Position numbers and translations under genes: made by a program
Notes under the pieces: model-generated
Databases searched by the model: none
What the model was told of the DNA's origin: nothing
The model's input: only the letters and a program-made list of their open reading frames with translations
Shown: positions 21,441 to 33,425 of the stretch, one piece after another
How positions within the stretch are numbered: the first letter of the stretch is position 1
Layout: each line of letters opens with the position of its first letter
Source of the DNA: Prorocentrum cordatum
Taxonomy: Eukaryota; Sar; Dinophyceae; Prorocentrales; Prorocentraceae
NCBI GenBank assembly: GCA_963575745.1
Contig: CAUYUJ010005692.1
Coordinates: 187,501 to 251,500, forward strand
Direction of reading: 5' to 3'
DNA: 64,000 bases

Positions 21441-23520
21441 AGACATTCAAGTATGACGCGTGCTCGAAGTAACACGCACGCGTAACTGTAATGGGCGAGT
21501 CGGGTCGGACGGGTGGATCCTAATGGGCGACTCTGGTCGAGCGGGCGGGACATAAGCAAGACGAGCGCTCGAAATAACACACACGTGTAACTCTAACGGG
21601 CGATCGGGTCGGGCGGGCGAACCCTGACGAACGGTCGGGTCGGGCGGAGCACTCGCCGAAGTGCTGATCCCTATCAGAACGGCAAAGGGGAGGAGAGAAG
21701 CGTCGGAACAACAATGTGATGACCTTTCCAAGCAGGGGCGCCCGCTTCCAATCCAGAATTGTCCACTCGTTGTAGGCCCACAGAGGCCAAGGCACTCACA
21801 CAACACCCCGTTTTGGTAGGGATCAGCACTCGCCAAAGTGCTGATCCCTACCAAAATTGCAAGTGGGAGAAGCGTCGGGACATAAATGCGATGACCGTTC
21901 CTAGCAGGGGCTCCCGCGTCCAATCCAAACTTGTCCACTCGTGGGGGAACGGATGGGAGGGGCACGCGTAACGCTAACGGGCGAATCGGTTCGGGCGAGC
22001 AAACCCTACTGGGAAGGTCGGGTCGGGCGAGCGGGACATTAAAGTATGACACATGTTTAAAAAGACGTACGCGTAACACTGACGGGCGGGTCGGGTCGGG
22101 CGAGCCGACGCGGGCGGGACATTAAAGTATGATGCATGGCTCGAGAAACACGAACGTATAATCCTGACGGGCGGGTTGGATCGGATGCGGACCCTAACGG
22201 ACGGGCGACCCGGGCGGGCCAGACATTCAAGTACGACGCGCGCTCGAAGTAACACGCACGCGTAACTGTAATGGGCGAGTCGGGTCGGACGGGTGGATCC
22301 TAATGGGCGACTCTGGTCGAGCGGGCGGGACATAAGCAAGACGAGTGCTCGAAATAACACACACGTGTAACTCTAACGGGCGATCGGGTCGGGCGGGCGA
22401 ACCCTGACGAACGGTCGGGTCGGGCGGAGCACTCGCCGGAGTGCTGATCCCTATCAGAACGGCAAGGGGGAGGAGAGAAGCGTCGGAACAACAATGTGAT
22501 GACCTTTCCAAGCAGGGGCGCCCGCTTCCAATCCAGAATTGTCCACTCGCTGTAGGCCCACAGAGGCCAAGGCACTCACACAACACCCCGTTTTGGTAGG
22601 GATCAGCACTCGCCGGAGTGCTGATCCCTACCAAAATTGCAAGTGGGAGAAGCGTCGGGACATAAATGCGATGACCGTTCCTAGCAGGGGCTCCCGCGTC
22701 CAATCCAAACTTGTCCGCTCGTGGGGGAACGGATGGGAGGGGCACGCGTAACGCTAACGGGCGAATCGGTTCGGGCGAGCAAACCCTACTGGGAAGGTCG
22801 GGTCGGGCGAGCGGGACATTAAAGTATGACACATGTTTAAAAAGACGTACGCGTAACACTGACGGGCGGGTCGGGTCGGGCGAGCCGACGCGGGCGGGAC
22901 ATAAAGCATGATGCATGCTCGAGAAACACGAGCGTATCATCCTGACGGGCGGGTTGGATCGGATGCGGACCCTAACGGACGGGCGAACCGGGCAAGCCAG
23001 ACATTCAAGTATGACGCGTGCTCGAAGTAACACGCACGCGTAACTGTAATGGGCGAGTCGGGTCGGACGGGTGGATCCTAATGGGCGACTCTGGTCGAGC
23101 GGGCGGGACATAAGCAAGACGAGCGCTCGAAATAACACACACGTGTAACTCTAACGGGCGATCGGGTCGGGCGGGCGAACCCTGACGAACGGTCGGGTCG
23201 GGCGGAGCACTCGCCGAAGTGCTGATCCCTATCAGAACGGCAAGGGGGAGGAGAGAAGCGTCGGAACAACAATGTGATGACCTTTCCAAGCAGGGGCGCC
23301 CGCTTCCAATCCAGAATTGTCCACTCGCTGTAGGCCCACAGAGGCCAAGGCACTCACACAACACCCCGTTTTGGTAAGGATCAGCACTCGCCGGAGTGCT
23401 GATCCCTACCAAAATTGCAAGTGGGAGAAGGGAAGCGTCGGGACATAAATGTGATGACCTTTCCTAGCAAGGGCTCCCGCGTCCAATCCAAACTTGTCCG
23501 CTCGTGGGGGAACGGATGGG
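21441..23520 (+). repeat. ~780-bp higher-order tandem repeat, 2.7 copies
   Basis: The landmarks 'ctcgaagtaacacgcacgcg' (21462, 22242, 23022) and 'ggggcacgcgtaacgctaac' (21959, 22739) give a spacing of 777-780 bp with very high identity. Each unit combines ~110-bp array units with a pair of ~170-bp subunits ('gctgatccctatcagaacgg' and 'gctgatccctaccaaaattg' types) that meet at a hairpin. High identity suggests recent amplification. The long minus-strand frame (~300 codons) is periodic and not supported as a gene. Confidence 0.9.
22591..22636. repeat. Perfect 21-bp-arm palindrome, 4-nt loop
   Basis: The left arm 22591-22611 (begins TTTTGGTAGGG, ends CAGCACTC) is the exact reverse complement of 22616-22636, with loop GCCG. 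Copies lie at 21811-21856 (one mismatch next to the loop) and 23369-23414 (one mismatch in the arm). It could be extruded as a cruciform or act as an inverted-repeat junction between the two subunits. Confidence 0.9.
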
Positions 23521-23571
23521 AGGGGCTCGGGGTTGAATAGGCTGCATGCACTTTCGGGGGCCGCCAGCGGA

Positions 23572-23600
23572 CAACGACGACGACGACGACGACGACGAGG
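23572..23600 (+). repeat. (GAC)n triplet tract
   Basis: About nine GAC/CGA triplets at the end of the last 780-bp copy. Confidence 0.85.
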
Positions 23601-23619
23601 GCTCGAGTAGCCCGAATAA

Positions 23620-24590
23620 CCCGAAAGAGCGCCCGGTTAACCCGAAAGACCCGAAAAGCCAAAGAGGCAAGAAAAACCTGCCGCTGGAAACACCCTTGCA
23701 ACTCGTGCGCCGTCGCTAGAGAGATCCTCGCAACTCGGGCTTTTCAGGATTTTCTGGCTTTCTTCAAGCTAATCCAGTTGACCCGAAAAGCCAGAAAAAC
23801 CAAAAAAATCCGAAAGGCCCGAAAGGCCAGAAAAAACCGAAAAGCTCGAAAAGCCCGAAAATCCCCACCGCTCGAGATATCCTCGCAACTCTAGCCAGTA
23901 TACCCGAAAAGCCCGAAAAGCTTGACAAACCAGAAAAGCAAAAAAAAAACGAAAAGCCAGAAAAGCCCACCGCTCGGAACATCCTCGCAACTCTGGCCGG
24001 CGCGACCCGAAAAACCCGAAAACCCCGGAAAGCCCGAAAGACTAAAAAGCCCACCGCTCGAAACATCCTCGCTATTCTGGCCAGCGTAGCCCGAACAGCC
24101 AGAAATAACAGAAAAGCCCGAAAGGCCCGAAAGGCCAGAAAAGCCCACCGCTCGAAACATCCTCGCAACTCCGGCCAGCGTAGCCCGAAAAGCCCGAAAA
24201 GCCCGAAAAGCCCACCGCTCGAGACATCCTCGCAACTCTGGCGCCGCACCTCGAAACATCCTCGCAACTCTGGCCGGCGTAGCCCGAAAAGCTCGACAAG
24301 CCCGAAAAGCTCGAAAAGCCCACTGCTCGAGACATCCTCGCAATTCTGGCGCCGCACAACGAGACATCCTCGCAACTCTGGCCGGCGTAGCCCGACAAGC
24401 TCGACATCGACAAGCCCGAAGAGCCAGAAAAGCCCGCCGTTCGAGACATCCTCGCAGATCTGGCGCCGCCGCTCGAGACATCCTCGCAACTCGAGCATTT
24501 CGGGCTTTTCTGGCTTTTCTGGTTTTTGTGTTTTTTCTTGCTTTTCTGGCCTTTATGGTTTTTCTGGCTTTTCGGGTCATTCCACTTTTC
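23620..24590 (+). repeat. AAGCCCGAA / CTCGAGACATCCTCGCAACTC compound array
   Basis: About ten units alternate 'ccgaaaagcccgaaaagccc' runs with 'accgctcgagacatcctcgc' and 'aactctggccagcgtagccc'. The family is that of 19635-20105. From 24495 the motif turns into its reverse complement ('gggcttttctggcttttctg'), so the array has an inverted end. Confidence 0.9.
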
Positions 24591-27500
24591 GGACACCCCT
24601 GGCCGACGCAATGCAGGAATCCAATCCTTATCTGCGGGGTCGATACCCCTGCACTCTCGAATCGATGCACCAGCCATGGGTGAGAGCAAATACCGCTGCC
24701 GACTATGCGGGGTCCAATCAGGCCAAGATACCACCAACGCCACCCTGCATCCTGCAGCACGCTAGCACCCCCACTACCTCCCGCCAGCGAGGAGGCGGCG
24801 GCGGACACACAAGCATCACAAACGCCACCAGGCGAAGAGTCCCTGGGACTGGACTCCTTTTACAACGACTCCACCGAAGACGACGCATGGCTGTTGCGCC
24901 CCACCCACGATGAGGGACCTCACGCAGTCGCGGCCAACATTTCTCATCCTGCATTGTCTGCGCCCTTGCCATTGCCACGGCCCTTGACTGGGGGGGAACT
25001 CCCGCAGATGACACCTCGGACCTTACCGCGACAGCAGGACCACAACGGCTGAGAACCAAATCCCGCGAGGTGACCAGACTATCGTTCCCTGCCTGTAGAC
25101 GCTATCAGTGCGTTTCAAGAGTTCCTTATTGGCCCCGCAGGAAAGGGTGGGGCCGTCGAAGGAATGTCCCCGCGCCTCTGCTGGACACGCGAGATAGCGG
25201 GCCATGGCGCGGAGGACAGGGGCCTGCGGCCAGCAGACCAAGCGCGCGACAGGCTGACCAGCGCTTCGGCGGCCACTATGGGCACGCGCTGCAACGGCGC
25301 CCTGCTCTGCATCGCGCAATGGTCGCCCAGCAGCAGGAGTCGGCGCAACTGGGCGCCCGCCCGCGCCTTCGGCGCAGGCGGCCCACGCCCGCCCGGACCC
25401 GCTCGCAACTGGGACAAGGAAGGCCACTTCAAAACCCATCATGACCATCAGGAAGACCATCATGACCATCATGAAGACCCAACAAGAGGCCGCAAGACCA
25501 TTATGAAGACCTGTTTACGTCCTGGTCTGGACTAAACGACCTCCACCGCCTGCCAGGTTACGACCGCCGTGTTTCACGCTGGTTTCTGGGCCAACGACTT
25601 CATCCATACGCACTGGAAAACTGAGCTCATCACTATGGACTTCATGCCCCAAGGCCTCTGCTACGCCACCGGCTACCGGTGTCTGCGCCGTCGAGCGGCG
25701 CCTCGGCCGTGGAATAGTGGGCGCCGTGGCCCACCCCTGCTCCGTCGGGGAAACATGGGCCACAACGCTCGACAGACCCAGCGCCCCCAACCCCGACCTC
25801 GGCAAACCCGTGCTTCAACGGCGGACTGAGGAAGTCACGCTTTCGACTGCCACGCTCGACGCTACGCGCTCCATCAATAGACCAAAATGGAGGGGGCCTC
25901 AGCCAGGCCGAACTCATGACCGAGCCGCAGCCGCAGCAAAATCCCCGTTCACCGCAGAGGCACCATCCCTGTCAGCAAGGCGCAAAGGGCGTCGCCGCGC
26001 CGACCCGAAATCCGGCCGACCGCCCCACCGAAAACCGCAATCAGCTCGGATGAGCCCCGCACGAGGGGCGGTGGAGGGCGCGCCTGACGACGCGCCCCGG
26101 GGCGTCGGCGACGACGCGCGCCCGACCCCAATGCCCACACGCCAGGGCGCCCCCGCCAGGATGGCATTGACGTTACCAAGCTGTCATGGATCGACAACCT
26201 CACCGCCTCATGCGACCTATACCAGGGTTGCTGGAAGGACGCGCCGCGCTTTGCACACGTTCACATGAAATTAACGGAAGAGCGTGGGCGCGAGGCGCCG
26301 TGGCGGCGCGCTGGACGACGGCCAGCGACCCTTCTGGACAGGCCGAAGAGGCGGTTTGCGCGAGCCAGGTCAAACGACGCACATCACCGGCTCGACTGAA
26401 AATCTCGTTCAGCAGCCGACCACTGCCACCATGTAGACCAGGAAAGACGCCGCCACGCCAGGTTGCAGCATCTTCCCCTGGTTAGGCGAAGCCGAGGGAA
26501 CAGGCCCGCGAGCACGGGGACATCTCCCACGCAACGACAATCGAGCAGCCTGAACGCATCCGCCACTGCGGCTGCACTCTACGCCCAGGGCCACGGCGGG
26601 AGGCCGCTGGACAGAAACCACCAGGCCGCGCCCGCGTCAGCGCCCGCCCTCTCGCACGCAGCCGCTTACCGCGGCGGCGAGGAACCCATGGCACCCAGAA
26701 GAAGAGGGGCTCATCACCATGCTGCTCTGCGAAGCTAGTCACGTTCCCACCAGCGCAGTCGAGCACAGAGCCGTCGCTCACGACTCCAACGCCGGGGCGC
26801 CCATCTATCCGAGGGCCCGCCAGCCCCTCGCACGAATGGACGCGACGCGTCTCGGCGAGGCCGCCCCGCGCGCAAGGAGGCCGCGCGACTCCTTCCCCGC
26901 GGCGGCGCGCGAGCAGAAGCTCGCCGCAGCTGGCCGCGCGCGAGGCGCGGGGAGGATCTGCCGAGGGGGCGCGGAGAGGAGCTGCCGAGAGATCCAGGAG
27001 GAGCAGGCTCGACAATGCGCTGTCCCAGCGCTGCGCGCGGACGGCTGCCGCGCAGAAATCGCATGGCCATCTCGCCAGGGCGAACCCTTCCTGGCGGACC
27101 CCTTGCCTGACCTCGCCGACGAGGGCATCTCCACGAAACCTATCAACACCGACGGGGCTCATAGACAGCGGCTGACGCGTCTGCGCCACTCTCGCGCTGA
27201 CGAAGAATATCGCGGGCCATCTCCGCAGGCGCCAGCTCGCGATGACACGTCGCCGCCGCCGCTAGACGGCGGGCGACCCAGCCGCCACCGCCCCAGATCA
27301 AGCCATTAGCCCGATCTACAATGGTCTGGCGTCCAAATTCCAAATCGACCACCAAAGCAGGGCGAGGAGGCCGGCGCGGGCGCGCCCCCATACTAGGTGG
27401 GACACTCGCGCCGCCAGCCAGCTAGACAAGTCCAGGCCGAAGAAGCAATGGCAACGCAACAGAGCGGCGAGCTCGCACGGCCGAGGGGAAAAGCCCACCA

Positions 27501-29479
27501 CCGCGAGGGGGCCCGCCCACAACCTCACACCGCGGAAGCGCGTACGATGCGCCCAGCGACCCTGCCGCTGACAGCTACAGCGACAGCGACGACGCCCCGG
27601 CGCAGACGGAGCCAAGCACGATCCTCGCGGACACCAACGCAACGACCAAGCTCACGACCGACACCTGGGCACCCAACCTCGGCAAATACCGCGCCGCCTG
27701 GGGGCGCGAAGAAGAGGCAGCGCCAACCTGGGGGGACTTCAAAGCAGAGCACCACCAGGAGCTCCCTGAGCCGGTGCCAGCCGAGCAATCCACCCCGACA
27801 GATGACGACCCCACTCGCTTGATCGGGGCAAGACCCGCAGCCAGAGCAGGCGGTCTCCCCAAGAGAATCCTGCGCCTGTTCGCAGACTCGCCCATGGACA
27901 TGCAACGGACGGGCGTCGCTCCTGAGCCCCTCCTGCACGTTCCCACCAGATGCTTGCGAAACGGGGCAGGTGGGCTCGCCGCGGACCAAAGACTTCTCTG
28001 AGAGATGGGCGCTGGCGAAGCATAAGCTCACCGCGGTCTGGCTCCACGGAGACCTCCCAGGACCCGCCCCGCCATCTCCAGGGCAGCCCCGCGCGCCACT
28101 ATCAGCGACGCCAGCACAACCCTCGCCCTGCAAGTCGCGCGCGCACATCGCCACCCGAAGCCGCTGTTCGGCGAAGCAAAGAACAGACAAGGATGAATTT
28201 GACGACCCACTCACTGACATCTGTCTCAACCTGGCCCTGATCGCAGGGCGCCCTCGGGGCATCGGGCGCGCGAGGCGGGACATCCACGACAAACGCAGCC
28301 GCCGCCTCGTTGGATGGGCCTACTTTCCGGAACTGTGCCGCGCGAATTTGCACCTCCAAAGCAGCTCCTTTACTCCTGGAGACATCAAGCCCCTCACTTG
28401 CGCCCGGCCAAAGCGACGACGCAGGCGCGGCCCGCGGTCGCCCATGATGATAATTCGACAGCCCATTCAGCCGCGGAACTCAAGAACCCCCTCGACCAAG
28501 GAGCGAGGCCATCAATCGCCTCCCGCGCGTCGGGCGCATGCTTGAAGGCACCCAACTGAAGGCTCGATCCGCCCACTCTCTCGTCTCCGATACGCGCACC
28601 GCGGATGCGGATATCCAAACCCCACGAGACAGAGCGCGAAACTTCCGACAGCAACACGGCTTTCGCCGCTGTCAGGCCCAGACGGCCCCCCTGGATCTCT
28701 CAGAGGGGGCTTCACGCTACAGCGGCCCCTGGCCACGCGATCGAACTAGACGCCATTGCCCAACAGTTGGACCCAGAAGGCAGGCGCGGAGAGACGCCAA
28801 CCCCCACGCCAAAGCCTAGTCGCCCCGTGGCCATGCGCAAACTTTTCCAGGGGGCGGCCCCCCAATGGAGCGTGGCAAACCACTGCCCTGCTCGGATGGC
28901 GACGGCCTGAATTCACCACCGTGCATGATGATGGGTGCGCGTGCCTCTCCTGGCTATAATCACCAGATGGCCTCTTCACCCATGTGGTCTGGGCTTCGCA
29001 GCGGAGACCTTTCCCCCGACGCCCCCCGCCGACCGAGCGCGATCTCGGGGCCGCGGCCGCCGTCCAAATGGGGCCATGACTAGTTTGGTAACACATGGCT
29101 TCTCATAACCAAGAACCGGGCACTCGGGCTTCTCGGCAACTACATCTGCGGGGGTGAACACACCCAACAGCAGAAAGCCAGGGCCAGCATCTCGGCTGAC
29201 CCATCGCCCCCACGCAGGAGGCGCGACCTAGAAGCAGGAGCACGCGGCCTGAAGCTGCCCTTGCCGGGCTCATCAGAGGACGGCCCTCAATACCATGATC
29301 GATCAGCCATGATCGCAGGGTCTCCCAAACCATTTCAGGCACCAGGCACTGCGATCTTCTAGAGGAAGACCCTACGCTCGACCTCCAGGCTGCCCTCGCG
29401 TCAGACGAACTCCGACGGCCGATCCCGCGACTGCGCTGGGGGAAATCCGACGCAACGCCTACCATGAAGGCGCTGACGA

Positions 29480-30110
29480 GCAGGGCGCCCGGTGGGCCTA
29501 CGCCGCAACCGACGGGGCCTGCTTGAACAACGCCCACCCACCCCCCTCGGCGGTGGAAAAACCTCCCTTTAGTAAACCTCCCCTTAACGACCTGGACCTG
29601 GACCCGCAAAAATGTCGACCGCGACGCTCCCTCGCGAACCGAAAACGGCCAATTCGCTAATCGACGTGTCAGGGTGGGAGGTCTGTCCACCCCCGACCCC
29701 TTCGCCAGAGCGGGCTATGGTGTGTTCTGCGGGCCGGACCACCGTCTCCACCACGCTGCCCAAAGCGCGCGGCCTTTCTCAATCCGCGCAACGAGCCGCA
29801 ACTCTGGCCATGCTGCGGACCGTGCGTCCGCGGCTGCGCGCCTGCGGGCGTTCTCGTCGACATCTTCCGCGATAACCAGCCACACAAACTGGGCCCGCAA
29901 TTCGACGCTTGGCGAAAAAAACACGGGGCGTTCTTGACAAGGCCGGAAATTTTTAAGATCAAGAAAGTCAGAAGCCACCTCCGCGAGCAGGGCATCGCTG
30001 ATGGCGGCATCACGCCCATCGCGGAAGCCTTCGACCAGCATGCTGACAGAAACTCGTCACCGCAGGAGCGAGGCCACACAGCATCCCACAAAGTGTGGTC
30101 GATGCAGCTA
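29480..30110 (+). pseudogene. RNase H-like domain, broken
   Basis: Pieces of an RNase H fold appear in order but in different phases: a first block with TDGACLNN (candidate catalytic Asp at 29511-29513); after an insertion, ARAGYGVF (29704-29727); then QRA..LAMLRTV (~29786-29824) in another phase; then a long clean stretch from 29850 to 30050 with FDAWRKKHG, KIKKVRSH and DQHADR (Asp at 30045-30047). In RNases H the QRAE glutamate is catalytic; here it is replaced by Ala. At least three frame changes and one 152-bp insertion make it non-functional. RNase H removes RNA from RNA-DNA hybrids during reverse transcription. Confidence 0.7.
29546..29697. mobile_element. MITE-like element, copy 1, inside RNase H
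   Basis: A 152-bp segment with ~22-bp imperfect terminal inverted repeats (left with GGCGGTGG and AACCTCCC, right with GGGAGGT and TGTCCACC). Its right-hand half ('cgaaccgaaaacggccaatt', 'cgctaatcgacgtgtca') matches 49420-49460 nearly base for base. It sits between the first and second conserved blocks of the RNase H relic. It has no coding capacity, so mobility would have to come from elsewhere. Confidence 0.7.
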
Positions 30111-30292
30111 GATGGCGCTCGCCGCGGTCCTTCACACCACGGCCGCCACCATCTGTGACGAGAAACACTACAGCCTCCTTCTGCATTAGAGAAGCAGGGC
30201 AGTCCAAGTCGGAGCTCTCCAAAATGGAAACAAACCCGCTCACCACCAGTCAGGGAGAACACGGTACAGGTGCAAAAAGATGACCAGCTTCA

Positions 30293-31150
30293 ATGGCCGA
30301 ACCACCGGGTCCAGATTCCTTTGTCGAGCCTGGAGACTCCTTGTCCTTGCTCCCACACATGGACGAATTCACCGCTGACGACCTCGACCCCCTCGGTATC
30401 GGGACCTCGCTTAACGACAACGATGACTACGTCCATCCACCACCGAGACACCATGCCGACAACGCTCACACTGCCCGGGGTCCCATGACGCGCCTGGCAT
30501 CGCACCGCCGGTCCACATTCCGCACCGAGTGGACACGACGGTCACCCACCTCTCCAAACGAAGCACGCCTGCCCGTACGGCCCACCAGGGACCCGGAGGA
30601 GATGCGCGCGCGACAAAGGGCGCGACGGCAAACGCACAGCTGCTCGACGCTCGGGAGCGGCAAGGCACGCTGGCCACGCATCGCTCCAATCTCAGCGCGC
30701 CGACCCCCTCGGCCCGCCAGGGAGCCGACAGGGCCGGCCGCGCGACCTGGGGGCGAGGCCACCACGCCCGCGGCCGCCGAAGCCGCCCGGACGCTGACCG
30801 CCACACCCCAGGGCACGACTCCGCCAGCCACGCCGCCCTCCCGAGAGAGGCCCGCTCGTGGAAGGCGAGGGGTCGTGAACTGCACCCCACGGGTCAGCTC
30901 CGCCGCCCCAAACCGCCGGGTCGGCCAGTGCAGCTGCACACCCACCAGGGAAGGGGAACCAAGGGCCGCAGCACCGCCCACCAGGGTGTGGGCGAACGAA
31001 CGGCCTCCGAGCATCGCACCATTCGGAGGAATGCCCTCACGCAGCGCCTCACTGCGGCAAGTGACCAACGACAACGGGTCCGCGAGACAACTCCCACCGC
31101 CAGTACTCAAGCATCCGCCCAGCACGTCAACCAGCGGGTGACCTCTCATT
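30293..31150 (+). other. Downstream part of the retroelement relic
   Basis: A plus-strand frame of about 280 codons starts at an ATG at 30293, beginning with an acidic segment (SLLPHMDEFTADDLDPLG) and continuing Arg/Pro/Thr-rich. It follows the RNase H relic directly and may be the C-terminal part of the polyprotein in another phase, or chance coding in GC-rich DNA. No domain is recognised. Confidence 0.25.
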
Positions 31151-31299
31151 CAACAGATCCACGGTCACGAAGCACCGCCGATCGCCTGGAGTGGACTGCA
31201 ACGGGCGTTCCGCCCTGACGCGGCCAGGGGGGCCTCCCTCCATGCCACCCTCCAAGTCCTCTTCGACCCCCCACAGTGCGGCACACCAGTGCTAGCCAC

Positions 31300-31440
31300 C
31301 TTTCGCACGGAGGAGGAGGAGAAAGAGGAAGAGGAAGAGGGGGGGAGGAGGATGGGGAGGGGGAGGAGGGGGAGGAAGAGGAGGAGGAGGAGGAGGAGGA
31401 GGAGGAGCAGGAGGAGGAGGAGGAGGAGGAGGAGCACCTT
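31300..31440. repeat. GAG triplet array
   Basis: 'gaggaggaggagaaagagga' and related purine triplets with GGGGAG interruptions, giving a poly-Glu frame on one strand. Confidence 0.85.
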
Positions 31441-31789
31441 CCACGCGGGCCGCGTGAACAGTCGGCACGCGATCCGTCGTCTGCCTCTCCTGGGCCACCG
31501 CGGGGGATGCCCCGCGGCGGTGTTTCTCTTCGCCTGGGCGGCGAGGGGCGCACGCCCACGCGCGCGCGCGCGGAAAGCCAGTACGTCCTTCTACAGGGGG
31601 CGCGGACGGGCCCTCGAGTCATCTTATCGCCGCCGCCCGACACCTTTTTCCCAGCCCAGGACCCCGTCCGCGCCAAGGGGGGAGGTAATAATCCCACCGC
31701 CCCCGTTTTGAAAACGGCGCCGCCCGTCATGTGAGGCGGGCCTGCCAGACACGCGAGGCCCAGGGGCCCGGACAACGCCCCACTCCGAT
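31441..31789. other. No gene recognised
   Basis: GC-rich spacer between the purine array and the pyrimidine tract. Nothing specific was seen. Confidence 0.4.
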
Positions 31790-31989
31790 GTGGTGCGCCC
31801 TCTCCCCTCCTCTCCCTTCCCCTCCCCTGCTCATCCCTCCTCCCGCCCATCCCCTCCTCCCGCCCCTCCCCCTCTCTCCCTCCCCGCCTCCCCTCGCTCC
31901 CCCTTCCTCCCCTCGCTCCCTCTCCTCCCCTCCCCTCTCCTCCCCTCCCTCCGCCCCCTCCCCTCTTCGATCCTCTGCCCCGGCACCTC

Positions 31990-32073
<84 letters not shown>

Positions 32074-32212
32074 AAACACACACACACACAAACAAAAACA
32101 CACACACACACTCCCTCTCTCTCTCTCACACAAACACACACACCAAACACACACACACACACACGCACATGCACACACATATACACACACACAGACACAC
32201 ACTCGCACACCG
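31790..32212. repeat. Pyrimidine tract, poly-C and (CA)n
   Basis: 31795-31980 is C/T-rich ('cctcccctctcctcccctcc'). 31987-32005 is nearly pure C. 32006-32212 is (CA)n with AAAACA, CTCT and CATGCA interruptions. The pyrimidine strand followed by alternating CA could adopt triplex or Z-DNA forms. Confidence 0.9.
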
Positions 32213-33060
32213 CTCCAGAGCAGCCCGCGGCCTTCGCGCCCGCGGCTCGCGCGCTCCGCGAGCCGCGTGGCGGCTCGCCCGTGGGGGCGGGGGGGGCGCG
32301 CCCCTCCCTGGAGCGGCCCGCGCTTGCTTGCGCGCTTGGCGCCGCGCCCGCGGGGGGAGGGGGGGGAGCGGGGCCGGGAGCCCGCGCTCGCGGCGGAGCG
32401 CGGCAGCGGCGCGGCGAAGCGGAGGGATGCCTCCCGGTGCCGCTGCCGCCGCCGCCGACCCAGACCTCGAAGGCATCGGGACAGACCGCGCGGACGCGAT
32501 GTTCACGCTTCTGGGCCTCGGGGAGGCCTCGCCCTGGGCGTATCGCATCTTCCTGGGAGGACAGCCGGGGGAGCGAAGAAACGTGCACATGTCGTGCACC
32601 TTTTGGGCCCCAGGGGGGGCCCATTTCGGGCCCCGAAGGTGGACGACAAGCACACACTTCTTCACACGCCCGTTCGCAGGCCCTCATTACGCAACACTCG
32701 ATCGCCCGGGGAAGAGGCGGATGTCCCAGGGGGGTCCTGCTGTCCAGGAGGGGTGTGTGTCTCGCAGTCCAGGGAGCTCTTGTAGTCCGAGGGGGAGTGG
32801 GGGCCCAAGACTATTGAGGCACTCGGCCAGATTGGCCAGGAGCAAAAGGTCAGATTGATATCAGGGGATTGTTCCACGCATCGTAGCTCCACCCAAGTGG
32901 CCGAACGTGATCAACCCAGATCAGGTGCTCCTCAGCACAGAACACTGGACGGCATGGGGCCAGAAGTCATCGAGAGACCTACTTCGCTCCCCCTCCCACC
33001 TCCTCGTTGGAGGAAACTGCCCCTGATGGGATCGACAGAAGATGTGCCCCAGCCTGAGCA
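32213..33060. other. GC-rich stretch, no gene recognised
   Basis: Very GC-rich to about 32480, then mixed. Frames on both strands have no identifiable domain. Low repeat content makes a non-coding RNA or exon possible, but I see no positive evidence. Confidence 0.35.
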
Positions 33061-33425
33061 AATCCCACCAGCCCTTTGGGCGTGAGTGGTTTAGCGAGCT
33101 CTCTCTGTCCTCAACCCCCCTTCTTCCCCTTCGGGGAGGGGTTTACCCCTCCCCCTACCCCCTCCCCCTGGGCCTGGAGAGGGCGTTTCTCCTGGGAGGG
33201 CTAAAAAACGACACCCCTCACGAGGATTCTGGCCCCGACGGGGGGAGGGAGAAAAAACACCCTCCTCTTCTTGGAAGCCAAAATCATTGATTTTACTACG
33301 GTTTTGGTCCCATTTTGGCCTTCTGAGGGGGCCGCGCTCATTAAAGCTCATAGCAAAATCACTGATTTTACTAAGGTTTTGGGCTCATTTTGTCCTTCTC
33401 AGGGGGCAGCGCTCATTTGCGCTTC
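33061..33425 (+). repeat. Dispersed repeat B, copy 2
   Basis: Same block order as 511-725: 'aatcccaccagccctttggg', 'ccttcggggaggggtttacc', then two tandem versions of the AT block ('aaaatcattgattttactac' and 'aaaatcactgattttactaa'), each followed by 'cattttg.ccttct.aggggg'. As at copy 1, an AAGAGGCCCC minisatellite follows. Confidence 0.65.

Larger units (their letters stand above)
24600..31150 (+). mobile_element. Decayed retroelement with RNase H remnant
   Basis: This 6.5-kb GC-rich block lacks tandem arrays and reads on the plus strand as many short collinear frames interrupted by stops and frameshifts, as expected of an old transposon polyprotein. Near 24690-24720 a CRLC-type cysteine pair is followed by an acidic stretch (24790-25050). 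At 25430-25500 there is a His/Asp-rich 'gaccatcatgaccatcatga' segment, then a conserved-looking frame over 25540-25690 ending in 'MDFMPQGLCYATGY'. At 27570-28010 and 28190-28330 there are ordinary-composition frames. The only domain I can name is RNase H at 29480-30110. I could not find a reverse transcriptase YxDD box or an endonuclease motif, so the class (LINE-like or other) is open. Boundaries are approximate. Confidence 0.5.

Noticed and set aside
22227-23138. Minus-strand frame of about 300 codons (PPARPDPPV-like repeats)
   Set aside because: It lies inside the 780-bp tandem repeat and copies of the same peptide recur at each unit; no domain and no start context.
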